Shown in pieces: positions 11,480 through 24,249 of a DNA stretch of 59,758 nucleotides. Source of the DNA: Rhizophagus sp. LPA8_4_AMF (taxonomy: Eukaryota > Glomeromycota > Glomeromycetes > Glomerales > Glomeraceae); NCBI GenBank assembly GCA_021464525.1, contig JADRCO010000063.1:1-59758 (forward strand), read 5' to 3'. The position numbers were made by a program, and so were the translations under genes. The stretch's first letter is position 1. Every line of letters starts with the position of its first letter. Under the pieces are notes generated by a model. It ran no database searches. It was not told where the DNA came from and worked only from the letters and a program-made list of their open reading frames with translations.

Positions 11480-12016
11480 ATGACTGATTTGCAGAAATAT
11501 GTTGATTGTATGTTTAAATAATTTTTATTTATTTGGATTTTCACTTATTGTTGGTTTTTTTTTTACAAATGTAATATTTCTCAGTAACAGTCGAAGTAAT
11601 TACTTCCGATGGGCGAGTTATAGTGGTATACAAATGTATATTTATTTTGTTATTTATTTAAATTAATATTAAATTAAAAAAATATATATATTCATTTAAA
11701 CATATAAAACATATAGGGAACTTTAAAAGGGTTTGATCAAACTACAAATGTGATCCTAGCTGGATGTCATGAACGTATTTTTTCAGAAACCGAGGGAGTT
11801 GAAAGAGTGCCTCTGGGATTATATATAATACGAGGAGACAATATGTAACGTATCATTTGCAACAAAATACAACAAGTATTTAAAATGCATCTTTTTTTAA
11901 CCATTTTAAATTTTGAAAACAGATGCTTGATTGGTGAATTGGATCAAGAACGAGATGCATCTATAGACCTTACTGAGATTAGAGCGGCTCCTATTACTGA
12001 TATTTCTAGACGTTGA
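11480..12016 (+). CDS. LSM8: U6 snRNA-associated Sm-like protein LSm8
   Basis: It is the nuclear-specific subunit of the LSm2-8 ring that binds the U6 snRNA 3' end. Four exons, all in phase: 11480-11507, 11585-11625, 11717-11844 and 11923-12016, giving 96 residues, the same length as human LSm8. Sm1 motif: VEVITSDGRVIVGTLKGFDQ, then the Sm2-like GLYIIRGDN and IGELDQERDASIDL. The N-terminal MTDLQKYVDLTVEVITSDG pattern and the IRAAPITD tail separate it from LSm1. Exon 1 is only 28 nt, so simple ORF scanning misses the gene. Confidence 0.95.
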
Positions 12017-12339
12017 ATGATTTTTTTTTTAGATTTCATTTAATAGAAATTTTCTTTATTTTTGATATTTGTATATAACAAGCAAATAATAAATTTAATA
12101 TGCATATAAATAGAAAAAGTTTTGTAGTTGTGTAGTTGGGAAGGAGCTTAGTATATATTTTTTTTATTTATATATATTAAAAAGAAAAAAGAAATTAAAT
12201 AGAATTATGCAAACGATTGTATATATTAAATTTAGTAAAAGAGAGGAAAAAAAAAAATAATTAATTAAATCTAATCTGAAAAAAAACAATTATTTTCTAA
12301 TTTATAATAAATAAACTAGTCTATAAATTACGAAGAAAA
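12017..12339. other. Convergent 3' spacer LSM8 / RIB1
   Basis: AT-rich 3' flanks with A-tracts and AATAAA-like strings on both strands; no gene seen. Confidence 0.4.
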
Positions 12340-13476
12340 TCAAATATTGTCAATGCGTAGTAATGTCTCCGGTATACTTAATAAATGTCCCATCCTTTCA
12401 ACCTTTACCTTTAGATATTGGTCTACTTCTTTTCCAATGCGATTTGAGTCAAGATTGTTTTGCCATGCTATAGGAATCATTGGAACGCGTTCAATAACTT
12501 TAATTCCAGCTTCGTCGATTTGTTCAATTTTGTCAGGATTGTTTGTTAATAATCGAATGGTAGATAAGTTAAGATCTTCTAGAATTTTTGTTGCAACATC
12601 ATAATTACGAAGATCAGGAGGATGTTTCAAAAAAAGATTAGCCGTTATTGTATCATATCCTAAATCCTGTAAATTATATGCTCTAATAAAAACAATCATA
12701 TCAAATCAATTATTTTATTCATTAAGATAATAAACACCAATATACTTAATAAAAGTTTTTATTAACCTCAATTTATCTGCGAGACCGATTCCTCTACCTT
12801 CCTGCCTCAAGTATATAACTACTCCATGACCTTCCAACTGCATTAGTCGCATAGCTTCATCCAATTGTTCACCACAATCACATCTTGCACTATGAACCGT
12901 TTCTCCAGTAAAGCATTCAGAATGAATTCTGACTAAAGGTGGTGGTAACTGTATTGATGATATATTGGAATCATCACCATCATTAATATCTGATTTTATT
13001 TGACCAGGTTTTAACCTACCCTTATATGCTCCCCTTATAATTCTATCTATTTCATTTTCTCCTGGTCGAGAAGCATCTAAACTATTGCTTCGAATATTAT
13101 CCCCATATACAACTGCTAAATGTTCTTTATTGTCTCGATTATTTCTATAAAGGTGGAGAAAAAATTCTCCAGTAGAAGTCGGAACACGTGCTCGCACTTG
13201 ACATTCTACTTTAACAGAGTTATTATTTTTTAAAAAAGTAGGTGGTATATTTGAAGGTGGTTTAATAGCATCAGACGTTCGAAATGAATGTTTAAGAATA
13301 TGATTATTTGTTAGCCCATTTGTAAAATTTTTTTTGGAACTTGTCGAACATTTTGTCGAAGTTACATTTGATGGTTTAGTTATTGTTGTTGAGGTTTCTG
13401 TCTTCAAAGAAGTATTATAAGTGGAAACATCAAGCGGCTGAGAAAATATCGCCTCTTCAGTATTGTGAAAACCCAT
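12340..13476 (-). CDS. RIB1: GTP cyclohydrolase II (riboflavin synthesis)
   Basis: It converts GTP to 2,5-diamino-6-ribosylamino-4-pyrimidinone phosphate, the first step to riboflavin. Exons are 13476-12767 and 12682-12340; the joined frame gives 350 residues, near yeast Rib1. An approximately 90-residue Ser/Thr/Asn-rich N-terminus precedes the catalytic core. Zinc ligands appear as [20 protein letters not shown] (three Cys), followed by [18 protein letters not shown] and, after the intron, [18 protein letters not shown] and [19 protein letters not shown]. The ATG at 13476 ([11 protein letters not shown]) is the first in frame; 21 extra in-frame codons upstream have no ATG. It is a stand-alone enzyme with no DHBP-synthase fusion. 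Confidence 0.95.
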
Positions 13477-13886
13477 TAGTTCATTTATATAAAAAAATCT
13501 AGATGAAAAAAATTTCGAGTAATTTTTTATATCGGTCAATCACGTGACAATTTTCAAAGATTTGCTTTTAAAAAAAAAAAATTTATTTGATTTGTCATTG
13601 TATTTCATTTGATTTGTAATGTTGATTATTACTATTATGATAATCAATAAAGGCTATGGAAATTACTATGATAGCCCGCGGAAAAAAATGGAATACTATC
13701 GGGAAATGATGTTGCCGTTGTTTAGCAACAATAACCGTATTTTGTATGTATATCGTTTCCATATTATCTATATTGTTTACATTTGACCAACTAAAATCGA
13801 ACATTTGGATTGTATTACGTAACCGCAGACGCAGATTCTAACAGAGTCACAGACGCGTTCGAACATAACATATAAAGTTCTCTAAA
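13477..13886. promoter_or_regulatory. Divergent promoter region RIB1 / DEIH helicase
   Basis: 410 bp between start codons. A palindromic TCACGTGA-like site lies near 13538-13545, close to RIB1, and an ACGCGT near 13852, close to the helicase. Both are candidate factor sites only. Confidence 0.35.
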
Positions 13887-16800
13887 ATGGCAGAGCATGA
13901 TTCAGAGTGGTATTTCGGTTCACGTTTGTCAGCTAATGAAGATTCTTTAAGAACTATAGCAGAAAAGTCAGATAGCGATGTTTATCATGATGCAAAAGAT
14001 ACGGAAGGAACGAATTTTTTAAAAAATATATCAGATTCTGATTCTGCCTATAAACCTTTCACACAGATAGATTATACTCGTTCGTCGTCTTCCTCTGTTT
14101 CTGATGAGTTTTCTGACGAGGAAAGTTATAGTTCAAGTGAAGAATCAATAATCGATCTTGAAAAGTTGAGACGTGAGCAAGTCAGGCTTACTTTACTTAA
14201 AAAAATATCAGATAATAGCACGTCTGAATTGAATAAGGGGAAGATGCCTGAGAAAGTCAACAAATCGAATGGCTCATCAAATGCATGTATGTTCACATCG
14301 AATGGATCTATGTTCACGTCAATGTCGGATCACTTGGAATATGAAGAACAACCATACTATTATTTAAATTCGCAGCCATGCCCGTTGGGTGTTCCCTATA
14401 AACCCGCTGTTCAAATGTTAAAAATCAAAAAGAATAAACCTTCGACTAGGGAATTTTCGCCCCCAGTGTCTCATGTGGTTGACGGATCTGCTTGGATCCC
14501 TGGAATAAAACGAACAAAACTTCCAATTGAATCACGTAGGAAGGATATTATAAGTATTATCCGAGAGAACAGAGTAATCGTGTTAAGCGGAAGTACGGGC
14601 TGTGGGAAGGTATTTGAATTTATTTATCTTTAATTATTTAAAGGTGCCGAATTATATTCTAATTCTATTATAATGTCGCGAAGTCAACACAAGTACCACA
14701 ATACATATTGGATGATTGTTTACAAAGACGCGTTCCAGTAAATATAATTTGTACACAACCGGTAACGTACTTTATCTCGTACAAATCAATCTTTATTTTT
14801 TGCAATGAAAGTTAATAAATACTTTTTTTTAGCGTCGTATAGCAGCTACTTCTCTTGCACATCGTGTCGCATCCGAACGGGGAACCCCACTTCATGGTCA
14901 GGTGGGATATCATATTGGAGGTAAAGGAGGTTTTTCTGCATCTACCAGATTGCGCTACGTTACGACAGGGATTCTATTAGAAATGTTAAAAGCAGATCGA
15001 TATTTAAACTCTTATACTCATGTTATTATGGATGAGGTATATTAATTCTTAGTTAATTAGCTAGTTGAACTTCTATAGAAAAGCAAGCTAAACATAATTT
15101 CTCATTTGAAAAGATTCATGAGCGTAATGTTGATGATGATTTAATGATGGCGCATCTTTGTGTTATATTAAGAGAAAATCCATCATTAAAGTTGATTATT
15201 ATGTCAGTGAGTATATAGATTTTGATGATTATTTATGTTGACGTAATTAGTCAGGGATTGATAATATTTCACTAGGCTACCATGAACGTACAAAAGTTCA
15301 CAAGATATTTTTGTGAATTCGAAACTGAAAATGATGGGTTTGTTTCGCAAATTCCTTGGATTGATATTCCTGCAAAAACTTTTCCAGTTGATGTTTTTTA
15401 TCTAGAAGATGTTTGTCAAGGGATGGATATATACGAATCATATCAGAAGATTGTATTGAATGATCCTAAAAAGCCATCTATGGTGCAAGAACGTCGTGAT
15501 CTTTTTATAAGCTGGATACTTCGATGTCACATTGATTCACCGGTTGAGGACGCGTTTCTTGTTTTTGTACCGGGAATTGCCCTAATCGCTGAAATGGTAA
15601 GAATCATCAATACACCATTTCATATATAATTAATTCTCATAAAGGGAATAAATATATTGTCAACCATTAGGAGGATCAATTAATGATACTTGGTGAACAG
15701 CAGCGGTATTTATTTAATTTCTACACTTTTTTTTAAAAAGAAAATAATAATATTTATAATAACTTATTACATTTTCATTACCTTACGTTTTTTAGGATGT
15801 CTGCTCATTCTTTCCCGGATTTCATGATCATTAAACTACATTCAACCGTCACTATTGACGAACAATGTTTGATTATGCAACGTCCTCGAAATGGTTGCCG
15901 AAAAGTACGATTCAGTTTAAACTATTATTCATACTTAATTTTTTAAAAAGTAATTCACTTTAAATATTACATTAATAAGATTATTTTGGCAACAAACGTT
16001 GCCGAGAGTTCGATTACGGTACCAGATGTGAAAATAATATTCGACAGCTGTTTGCGTAAAGACGTGCATTATGATAAGACAACACGATCTTATAGTTTGA
16101 ACGAACAGTGGATAAGTAAAGATTGTGCCGAACAACGAAGAGGCAGAGCGGGAAGAGTAGGACCGGGAGTGGTATTTAATTATTTTATTTCTCTAAGCGA
16201 TCTAACAATCGTCTATTAATGTAAAATTTTTATCATCATAGATTTATCGATTCGTAACAAAACAATTTTTTGATAGTTTAAGTAATGAAAGGAACCCAGA
16301 AATTAAGAGAACGCCTCTTAATTCTTTGCTTTTGAGATCTATTTATGCAAATCTTGGCGATCCTCGTGAATTATTATCACACTGTCTTGATCCTCCGGAT
16401 GATACTGCTGTTGACTATGCAATTGAAGATTTGGAAGCAACCGGTGCTGTTATTAAATCTAGTAAGATATCCAAGGAAGTAGATGATTGGGTTCAAGGAA
16501 GCGTGATATCACATGAGTATGAAGTTACTCGACTTGGAACAGTCCTTGCACAATTACCGTTGGATCTTCATTCCGGATTATTAGTCGTATATGGTACTAT
16601 TTTTGGTTCATTATACGATGCTATGATTATTGCTGGTAAGTATTACTTTATAATTAATAAAAGAAAAATTAATATTAAAGCAAACATTTGAAATTATTAG
16701 CAATATTACAAAATCGAGGAGCAATAGTTCAACCACTAAATCAAGAGATACAGATTAGCGCGGCAATGAGTCGCTTTTCTCGTAACTTGCCGGATGATTT

Positions 16801-18379
16801 TCCTATACAAGGTGGCTCAGATTTAATATCTCATCTGCGTGGCTATTTATATTGGGAAGAAACAACACAACACGATAGTAAATTCGATTTATCTAAAGAA
16901 TTATCATGGTGTCAAAATCAATTTCTTAGTTTGTATTGGATGAGAGAGATACAAGATTTGGTAATATCAATCCGAGAATCATTAGCTTATATAGGCATTT
17001 GTTCTCCACCAGCTAAGGAAGAAAGAGATAAGATACGCAGAAATCGTAATATAATAAATGAGTTTGAAATAGATGAAGAAATTGAGAGCGATAATATTGA
17101 TCAAGCGATTAAAATTTTGGATATTGCAGCGTATGATGAAACTCCCAATTTGATTAAATTTGACGAAATCAGTGAGAGTCAAGAACAACCTCTAATTAAT
17201 ACCTACAGAACTAGGTCACATTATCAAACAAAGCCAGGTACGCCTATTCATCAAATACCAGATCATGTACGGGCACTTTTAAATCCTTGGACAAACGTAT
17301 TTGATCGAACATATGAAATATCTTCAAGACCCGTTAAGCTAAATAGAGAACCCAATGTTACTTTGCTGACAATTTTGTTGACGGCAGCTTTTCATCAAAA
17401 TTTGTTTCGCGTTACTCCAAGTCAGGACAATCGTGTCTTCAAAGATTGCCCGAAAGATTTTAACCGAAATCATACAGTTGAATTCTCGGCTCAGATTCTT
17501 CCGCCAAAAGAAGTCATAATAGAAGCATTACAAAAAGATATTGGTTTCGTACATAAAATAGTTCATCCCAGCACTGAATCATCAGAAACACAAGGAGAAT
17601 CTGAATCTTGTTATATTGAATTTGTAAAGCCTGCAAAACCTATATGGACACATTCTCACGACAGAAATAAACCGACATTACCGGATGCCGTCTTTTTGGC
17701 ACAAAAATTAAGAACTGTCAAAAATGGTATTTGGACTGAAGGATTAAGTAATTCTACTGGACATAACACAGTAAGCACATTATATTCAGAAGATGCAAAA
17801 AAATTACGGTTTTCAGGAATTTTTGGATGTTCAGAAACTGCTACTGGGCTTTCTCCGATATTTCGTTCAAAGTCATCAAGAGTTTATCCGTCCAAAACAT
17901 CTCTGTTTTTCCCATTGATCATTAATAGTAGTGATCATAAACGTTATTCAATATGCGCCGGAAAATTATTAGCTATAGATTATGGCCATTCACATGTCGC
18001 AGAACATATTACGTGCCTAATAGGACCTTTACGAGCTAGAAATAATGTTGGTGACGCGATTCTCGCTTTCTTCGCGAATAAAGTTGAAAATGATGACGTA
18101 ATTGGTGGATGGCATGTACAAATAAATTTGACTCAATATCCATTGTTTCATTCCCGACCTTCAGAGGTTGATTTAGATTTAATTCATACTGTCAGATATT
18201 TTTTAAGGCAAGCATTGTTTGAAACTAAACCAGTAAGTTTTAATTCAATTGATAATTGTGATTATATGTCCTTGGCAAATTTGACACGTAAAGAGACGGT
18301 TAATATTTGGAGTCAGTGTAAAATGACTGCAGATCAGGCTGGGAAATTATTGGTAGCTTCAGTATTAATGATTCTCTAA
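13887..18379 (+). CDS. DEAH-family (DEIH) RNA helicase, TDRD9/Spindle-E-like
   Basis: A predicted ATP-dependent RNA helicase of roughly 1,275 residues in about ten exons. An acidic, Ser-rich N-terminus (to about residue 190) is followed by KRTKLPIESRRKDIISIIRE, Walker A VLSGSTGCGKSTQVPQY, motif Ia TQPRRIAATSLAHRVASERG, YVTTGILLEMLK, motif II MDEIHERNVDDD, motif III MSATMN, then VFVPGIALIAEM, motif V ILATNVAESSITVPDVK and motif VI QRRGRAGRVGPG. HA2 winged-helix and helical-bundle regions run over 16240-17000. The C-terminal ~450 residues are poorly recognisable and may include an OB-like fold (YSICAGKLLAIDYGHSHVAE); no clear Tudor domain is seen. The resemblance to TDRD9/Spindle-E is from motif wording; a DHX-type helicase is the alternative. 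Confidence 0.8.
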
Positions 18380-18711
18380 CTTCTCTAACTTATTGGTTGG
18401 TTTCCAAATTAGATAAATTTGTAAATTAATAATATTTTATGATTTTATGAATTTTTTTGTAATTCTTTTTTGTAATTCTTCCCAAAGATAGATTAGAATT
18501 AGTTATTAAAATACATATGTATATTTATTTTATTTATTTATCGTCGTTAATTGCTTCACGAGTAAACTGCGCAATGGTGGTTCAGTGGCGTAATTTTGAT
18601 TCTAATCACGTGCCTCTATAATGCATCAATATTTTCGGTGTTTTAAAAGGTAAATATTTTTTTTTTTTTAAAAAAAAAAGATCGTTTATATAAACCAACT
18701 AATTTATCAAT
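18380..18711. other. Intergenic region and leader of the SRRM1-like gene
   Basis: AT-rich. A near-perfect T13A10 palindrome (18657-18679) lies 32 bp before the SRRM1 ATG; a CACGTG is near 18608. No RNA gene is recognised. Confidence 0.4.
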
Positions 18712-20900
18712 ATGGGTGATGGAGGCTTCTTTAAGGTTAGATTTTGATATAAAAATAAATTTTGTCCTATCCGATCTACTCGTAAAGTTTAGAGAAATGG
18801 TTCATTTATTTTTCGTATTAATATAGGGTACGAGCTTGGAACAAGATAGCCGATTCTCTGATAAACAAAAAAAATTATTAAAGAGTATGAATTTTCCTTC
18901 AGAGTTTAATCAGAAGGTAATTTCATTATTAATTTGTTCTTTGTAATTTATGTCTACATTCTACACCCTTTTTAACCTGTCGTTGGGCAATTTGCTCTTC
19001 AACGCTTTGAGAAGCCGAATCTCAATGATCTTTGGTTACCTTAATTGGCTAAGTTTGGTCCTAGACACTTTTCTAATGATCATATCAAACACAAAATAAA
19101 CAAAATTTTTAGTTTACTTTTTGATTCAATGCTACCAGTACAAACTCGTAAGACGAAGGCAGTTCTTTGTTGAAAGCATTAGTATCAGCATCTGTTACTG
19201 GCCGTATTTCAAAATCAATCGCCATTGAAGGCAATATAGATTTTTCTTTTTTTTTACTTCCCGCGAATTTAAGTCATTCGTTTTCCAGAAAAAAATATTA
19301 GTTTGTTTTATTGGGATTCTGTTATTTTTACTTTTATTTGGTAGTACTTCTTTCGTCCTTTCTTTGATAGAGAGAAAGTGGTAATGGATAAATGCACAAA
19401 AATTTGTCTTATTATTATCTTCACAATTATTTCAACTATTTTTTTCCATATTCGATTCTCAATTTATTAGATTGATTTGAAAAAAGTGAACCTGACTGTC
19501 ATTAGGCCATGGGTTGCGCAAAAAATTGTAGAATTATTGGGCGGTGAAGATGAGGTGGTTGTTAATTACGTGTTCGGATTATTAGAAGAACCTGTTAGTT
19601 GATTTTAAGTTTTTTTTTATTCTGCTGCAAGCATTTTACTACTTTGATCTTACTAAATAATAAATCTTTCGGATTAGGACTTGGATCCAAGAATGATGCA
19701 GATAAATCTTACTGGGTTCCTGGAAAAAAATGCCCCAATTTTTGTTACTGAATTGTGGAAATTACTTTTGTCAGCTCAAGAAGGTGAAAATGGAATTCCG
19801 GCAATTTTTCTTGAAGAAAAAATGGAACAAATTCGGAGGAAAAAGGTTGAGCATTTTTTATTTTTTATCAATTTTATCAAAATGGTTTAATGTTATAATG
19901 TTATAATTTAACTTTTTTTAAAAAATAGGAAGAAGATGAACGAATCTTGTTAGAAATTCGGAAGAGGCGTGAAAAAGAGGAGGAAGAAAGAATAAGATTA
20001 CGAGATATTAGAGAACGAGAGCGAAGAGAAGATCGCGAAAGAAAGGTTTGTTAGTTTAATGAACAGGAAATTAATTAGAAAAATTAAATAAATATGCATT
20101 GCTGCTGTTTTAAGTCCAGTTCATTTGTCTTACAAGCTAATCTTTATAGGAACGTGAGCATAAACCAAACCGTAATCGTAGCCGAAGTAGAGAAGAAGAC
20201 AGGAAAGATAATAGAAGTTCTCGGCGGAGATATAGTCCTAGTAAAAGTGAAGAAAACAGACGACGACGTTCACATAAAAGGAGTAAAAGTAGAAGTAGGG
20301 ATCGTAGTAGGGAACGTGGTAGGGAACATAGTAGGGAACGTGGTAGGGAACATAGTAGGGAACGTAGTAGGGAACGTCGAAGGCATAAGAGTCATAGGCA
20401 TAGTAGAAGTAGGAGTAAAGAAAGGCGAAGGCAAGAAGAACGCAGACGACGCCAGAAAACTCCTAGTAGAAGTAGAGAAAGAGAAGATATGACTAAGCGA
20501 CGGCGTTTTTCTAAGGAGGAAATTAATACAAAAGAATCTATAGATAAAGTCAATCATTTATCTCCAGAAAAAAATAATCGTAAAGATAGTGTTACAGATT
20601 ATGATGTAAAGAAAAGAACTGTTGAATCAGTAGAGGAAAATAATTCTGCACCAAGTTCACCTCCTCGTAAAAAAGTGGCTGATGTTCCAATTTTTAAATC
20701 CAAGTGGAATGATGATGTAGAGGATGAAGATGAAATCGTGGATAACAAAAAGGTATATTAGTAAAATAAAATTTTTGTAGATACGAGAAATTCAATAAAC
20801 CAGTCGTTTCTTCATTGTTGATTAGAATTCTATTTCCGATCTTGAACAACTCGAACAACTTCGTATCAAAGCATTTGAATCGATGAAAAATCGCAAGTAA
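18712..20900 (+). CDS. SRRM1: PWI- and RS-domain splicing factor, SRRM1-like
   Basis: A splicing coactivator that binds RNA via its PWI domain and SR proteins via RS repeats in the nucleus. Exon 1 (MGDGGFFK) is followed by GTSLEQDSRFSDKQKKLLKS, then after a ~550-bp intron the PWI core (KVNLTVIRPWVAQKIVELLG, DEVVVNYVFGLLEEP, DPRMMQINLTGFLEKNAP, ELWKLLLSAQEGENGIPAIF). Acidic/basic coiled stretches (EDERILLEIRKRREKEEEER) lead into an RS/RE region with a short tandem GREHSRER repeat (20300-20385), and an acidic tail with the terminal exon NSISDLEQLRIKAFESMKNR. The order and PWI wording closely follow animal SRRM1, but the RS region is far shorter. The opposite-strand open frame over the repeat is a shadow. 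Confidence 0.92.
18920..19470 (+). other. Long intron of the SRRM1-like gene
   Basis: At ~550 bp this is the longest intron in the left gene block, others being mostly under 130 bp. I see no ORF, no terminal repeats and no confident snoRNA boxes in it. Confidence 0.4.
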
Positions 20901-21403
20901 TTTTTTTTCTGATGTTTTTTTACTTCAGATCAAGGGTTATAATTAACCTTAATTAACCTTAAAAGACATGAATAATTTTATAAATTTGCATATGGTATCT
21001 ACAGATTTAATATAAACATGCATAAAATATAAATATAAAATAGTATACGTAGTTGTTTTTTGTATAATGAAAAATAAAAAATATTTTCGGAATGTAAAGT
21101 AGGTAAGGTTAAATTTTATAAATATACAAATATTTATGCAACTCTATAACTCTATTGTAAAGTTTACATTGTCAGTCATAGAATGGCAACCACTTACAGT
21201 CAGCCCTCAATATGTTATAAGATAATTCGGTAACACCACAACAAATTATTCGGTATGACATAACGAATTATTCGGTATAACGTATAACGAATATTTATTA
21301 CGTATTAAATTTATATCTATTTTACACGTTTAAGAACTGAAATTATTTATTATATTATGGAAAATGTATTACAAAAAATTATACTATGTTTATTATAAAC
21401 TTC

Positions 21404-23231
21404 CTAATTAATACTATCTTCATTTACTATAAAACTATTAAGGTTAGTTTGCTTTGCAGATATAAAACGTTGCTTTAAAGCTTCTTTTTTTAATTTTTTA
21501 ATAAATTTTAATTCTTCCTTCTTCATATCAAAACAATCCTCTTGTTGCTCCAAATATAAAATTACTTTGTTGTATGATTCAATAGCGTCATTATGAGTAA
21601 TCAGTGGTAGAGGATCTAAAGATTCTTCTGTTACCTTTTCTTGATTATTAGGAAGGACTGCTTTTAAAATTTCCTCATTAGATAACATTTCAGTTGTAAT
21701 TTCACTATCATCACAATGAATAAATTCTTCAGCATTAATTTGATTTTCAAAACCAAGTTCATCAATTAATGCTTGAACTTCTTCCAATTCTTTTATATGT
21801 GCAGAATAAATTTGTATATCGGCATCCATATCAATTTCATTTCCATTATCTTTAGGTAAAATATCCGCCTTCAACCAACAATTTTCAATCGTACTTTGTG
21901 TAATATTATTCCACGCATGTGCAACATATTTTATGCATTTTTTAATATCAATTTCAACAGGCTCAATTCCATATTCATTATATTTGTCAAAAGCCTTAAT
22001 CTTATTACGTAAAAACAATTTTCGATATTGTGCCTACATTCAAAAAAACAGGTTTAATTTTTTAAAAATTATATTATTGCAAATAAAATACCTTTTTCAC
22101 CTTAAAACTATTAATAATTCCTTGATCACATGGTTGTAAGTGTGCGGTTGTATTTGGAGGAAGAAATTCAATAATAATATTTGTAAGATGTGTAGTTTTA
22201 TACAGAGCGTGAGTTGGAGCATTATCAATAAGAAGAACAATATTCTGACCTTGTCTTCTCATTCAAGCATCAAATTTCTTAAGATATTAGTTCCAAATTG
22301 AAACCTGCATCCAGCTTTTAAGATTCCAGTAATAATCAACTGAAAGGGATTTTTTATCAATATTTTTAAGAGCTCAGGGATTTTTGTATTTGTGTATAAA
22401 TAATGAACACAATTTTTCAGTTCCAATCACATTGCAGGTAAGCAAAACAGTTACAGAATCTTTTGATTGTTTAGTTCCAAATAGAGGTGCAAACTTATTA
22501 GACGTAACTGTAATGTAATTAATTAAGTCATATCAGATATGTCATAACTAGTTAAGTTATATAAAGACGTATGGACGTAATTTAAAAATAAGTTAAGTTT
22601 GCATCTCTAGTTCCAAACATTGGACCATTAAATATTGTGCAACTAGGTCTCATTTTCCAAAATAAGCCTGTTTCATCACAATTGAAAATATCTTTGGAGT
22701 CATAATTTTTAAAATTTAATGAATTTTTTCATGCATCATTTCAAGATCTTGAAGTGACATACTTGCCGCTTCTCCATAAAAGTTGCATTACTTTAAATTG
22801 TAGCATTTTTTAAAGTTGTCAACTCATTTGTGACCTCTTAAACTTATCTTCTTTACATAAAAAAGCAAATTCTAGAGCTTTATAATACCATCAGTGATAA
22901 TTAAACCAAATTGAAATGCATTTTCTATCCAAAAAGTTAAGGCTTCTTCAATAATGGAAAAAAGTATTTTTTTTTCATATCATAAACCAGCTTGATATGA
23001 ATTAGAGTTCACAGAAAGCTAATGATTTTTTTCTTTTAAAATATCACTAATCATTCCTTTGCTAACATCATACTCTTTGGTTAAGTCTTTTTATTTTAAA
23101 GAAGGTGTTGATATTTTTTTTAGACAAACTTCTTTCTTTTGCATAGCAGTAAAAGACTTTCATTTTTTGAGGATTTCATTTTGTTTTTAAGAGACTTCAT
23201 CAAGTTGTTTTTTGGGATTTACTTTTGGCAT
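21404..23231 (-). pseudogene. Tigger/jerky-type DDE transposase, broken
   Basis: Reading from 23231, MPKVNPKKQLDEVS begins the CENP-B/PSQ-like N-terminus but hits a stop at once, and further stops and frameshifts follow. The catalytic core survives in pieces: FNCDETGLFWKMRP (first Asp, near 22668), VLLIDNAPTH (second Asp, near 22230) and PPNTTAHLQPCDQGIINSFK (third Asp, near 22125), a DDD triad. The C-terminal 204-codon open frame (21404-22018) includes YVAHAWNNITQSTIENCWLK, typical of Tigger C-termini. The nested hAT MITE splits the catalytic region between the first and second Asp blocks. Not expected to be active. Confidence 0.88.
22482..22609. mobile_element. 128-bp hAT-type MITE nested in the Tigger element
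   Basis: Sixteen-base terminal inverted repeats TAGAG(G/A)TGCAAACTTA with one mismatch, flanked by a perfect 8-bp target duplication GTTCCAAA (22474-22481 and 22610-22617). An 8-bp duplication and a TAGNG start are hallmarks of hAT elements. The interior is AT-rich with no coding capacity. Confidence 0.85.
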
Positions 23232-23648
23232 TTTATGTAATATAACTAAGCTAACCTAACCTTTACTGTTAGCAAATACAAAGAATAAAAACAAAAAAAT
23301 AAATTACAAAGTTTAAAATATAAACATTTATTCATATATGATGTGTGAGATATTATATTTGAAAAGAAATTTCACATAAAAGGTGGTAGATTATCTTTTA
23401 TAGTAATAATTCATATTACAAAAATTTTTGTTATATCAAAAAAAAATTTGTTATAAAAAAATTCGGTATAAAAGAGTCATTTATATATGCGAATATATAA
23501 ATTTTTCTTTGTTTAATATTATACTGCATTTTATTAGTAAAATTTAGTGTAACAAATTTTTTTCATATGATTAAATGCATATCATATTAAAGATTCATTA
23601 TATTGTGAAATTCGTTATATCAAAATTCACTATAGAAAGGGCTGACTG

Positions 23649-23996
23649 TACAAGAAAATTTTCCTATCTAGAGGTTACTCAAATCGGATGATTATCCTAA
23701 GAGAATTCTATTATTCAGTATTACCTAAATAGATTAGGATAGGAATATAAATTCTAAGATTATTCTAGGATATTATATTTTAATTTATCTATACAACTAA
23801 TTAAAATTAACATATAAATTCTTATGTAAACTCTGAGTTATATTAGAGATGTTTAGAATCTTGTGATTTTAGCTTATAACCTATATATTGGATATTTAAA
23901 TCCTAATATTTATAAATTATATTAAAATTATTAATATTAATTAATTACATATTTTTATTATACAGAAACAATACTTTTTTTCTCTAAAATAAAATA
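23649..23996. other. Spacer between two DNA transposons
   Basis: About 350 bp of AT-rich sequence with short degenerate inverted repeats of CCTA/TAGG type (atcctaagagaatt, aattctaagattattctagg). It may be an older unrecognised element. Confidence 0.35.
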
Positions 23997-24249
23997 CAGT
24001 CAACTCCATTTATAGTCACTCTTATTATAGTCACATTCTACTATATAGTCATACCAGTTAGGTGTTTAAAACATTTTATTATTAAAATCTATCCTATATA
24101 GTCACAATCTATCTATAGTTACTATCACACCTATTCTCAAAAATCTTATATTAAAAAATACCATTATAGTCACAGTCATGTAAAGAATATAATAAATTAA
24201 CTTGGTATTCAATAATCAAAGAAAGATGTAACACATTTCATTAGAATCA

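Larger units (their letters stand above)
21197..23648 (-). mobile_element. Tigger/pogo-family DNA transposon, decayed
   Basis: Terminal inverted repeats CAGTCAGCCCT (left end 21197) and AGGGCTGACTG (right end 23648) are perfect for 11 bp and are flanked by TA at 21195-21196 and 23649-23650. Subterminal ATTCGGTAT/ATAACGAATT motifs recur at both ends. The 2,452-bp interior carries a minus-strand transposase pseudogene and a nested 128-bp hAT MITE. TIR sequence, TA duplication and a DDD transposase together identify the Tigger/pogo branch of Tc1/mariner. Confidence 0.88.

Noticed and set aside
18560..18620. Possible tRNA-like stretch (ggttcagtggc)
   Set aside because: No B box (GGTTCGANTCC) downstream and no foldable acceptor stem; the resemblance is to a few bases of a D arm only.
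18930..19460. snoRNA or nested element in the long SRRM1 intron
   Set aside because: No paired C/D boxes, H/ACA structure or terminal repeats could be defined by eye.
20270..20557. Minus-strand open frame with repeated Pro-Thr-Thr-Phe
   Set aside because: It is the antisense of the Arg/Glu/Ser repeat of the SRRM1-like gene.
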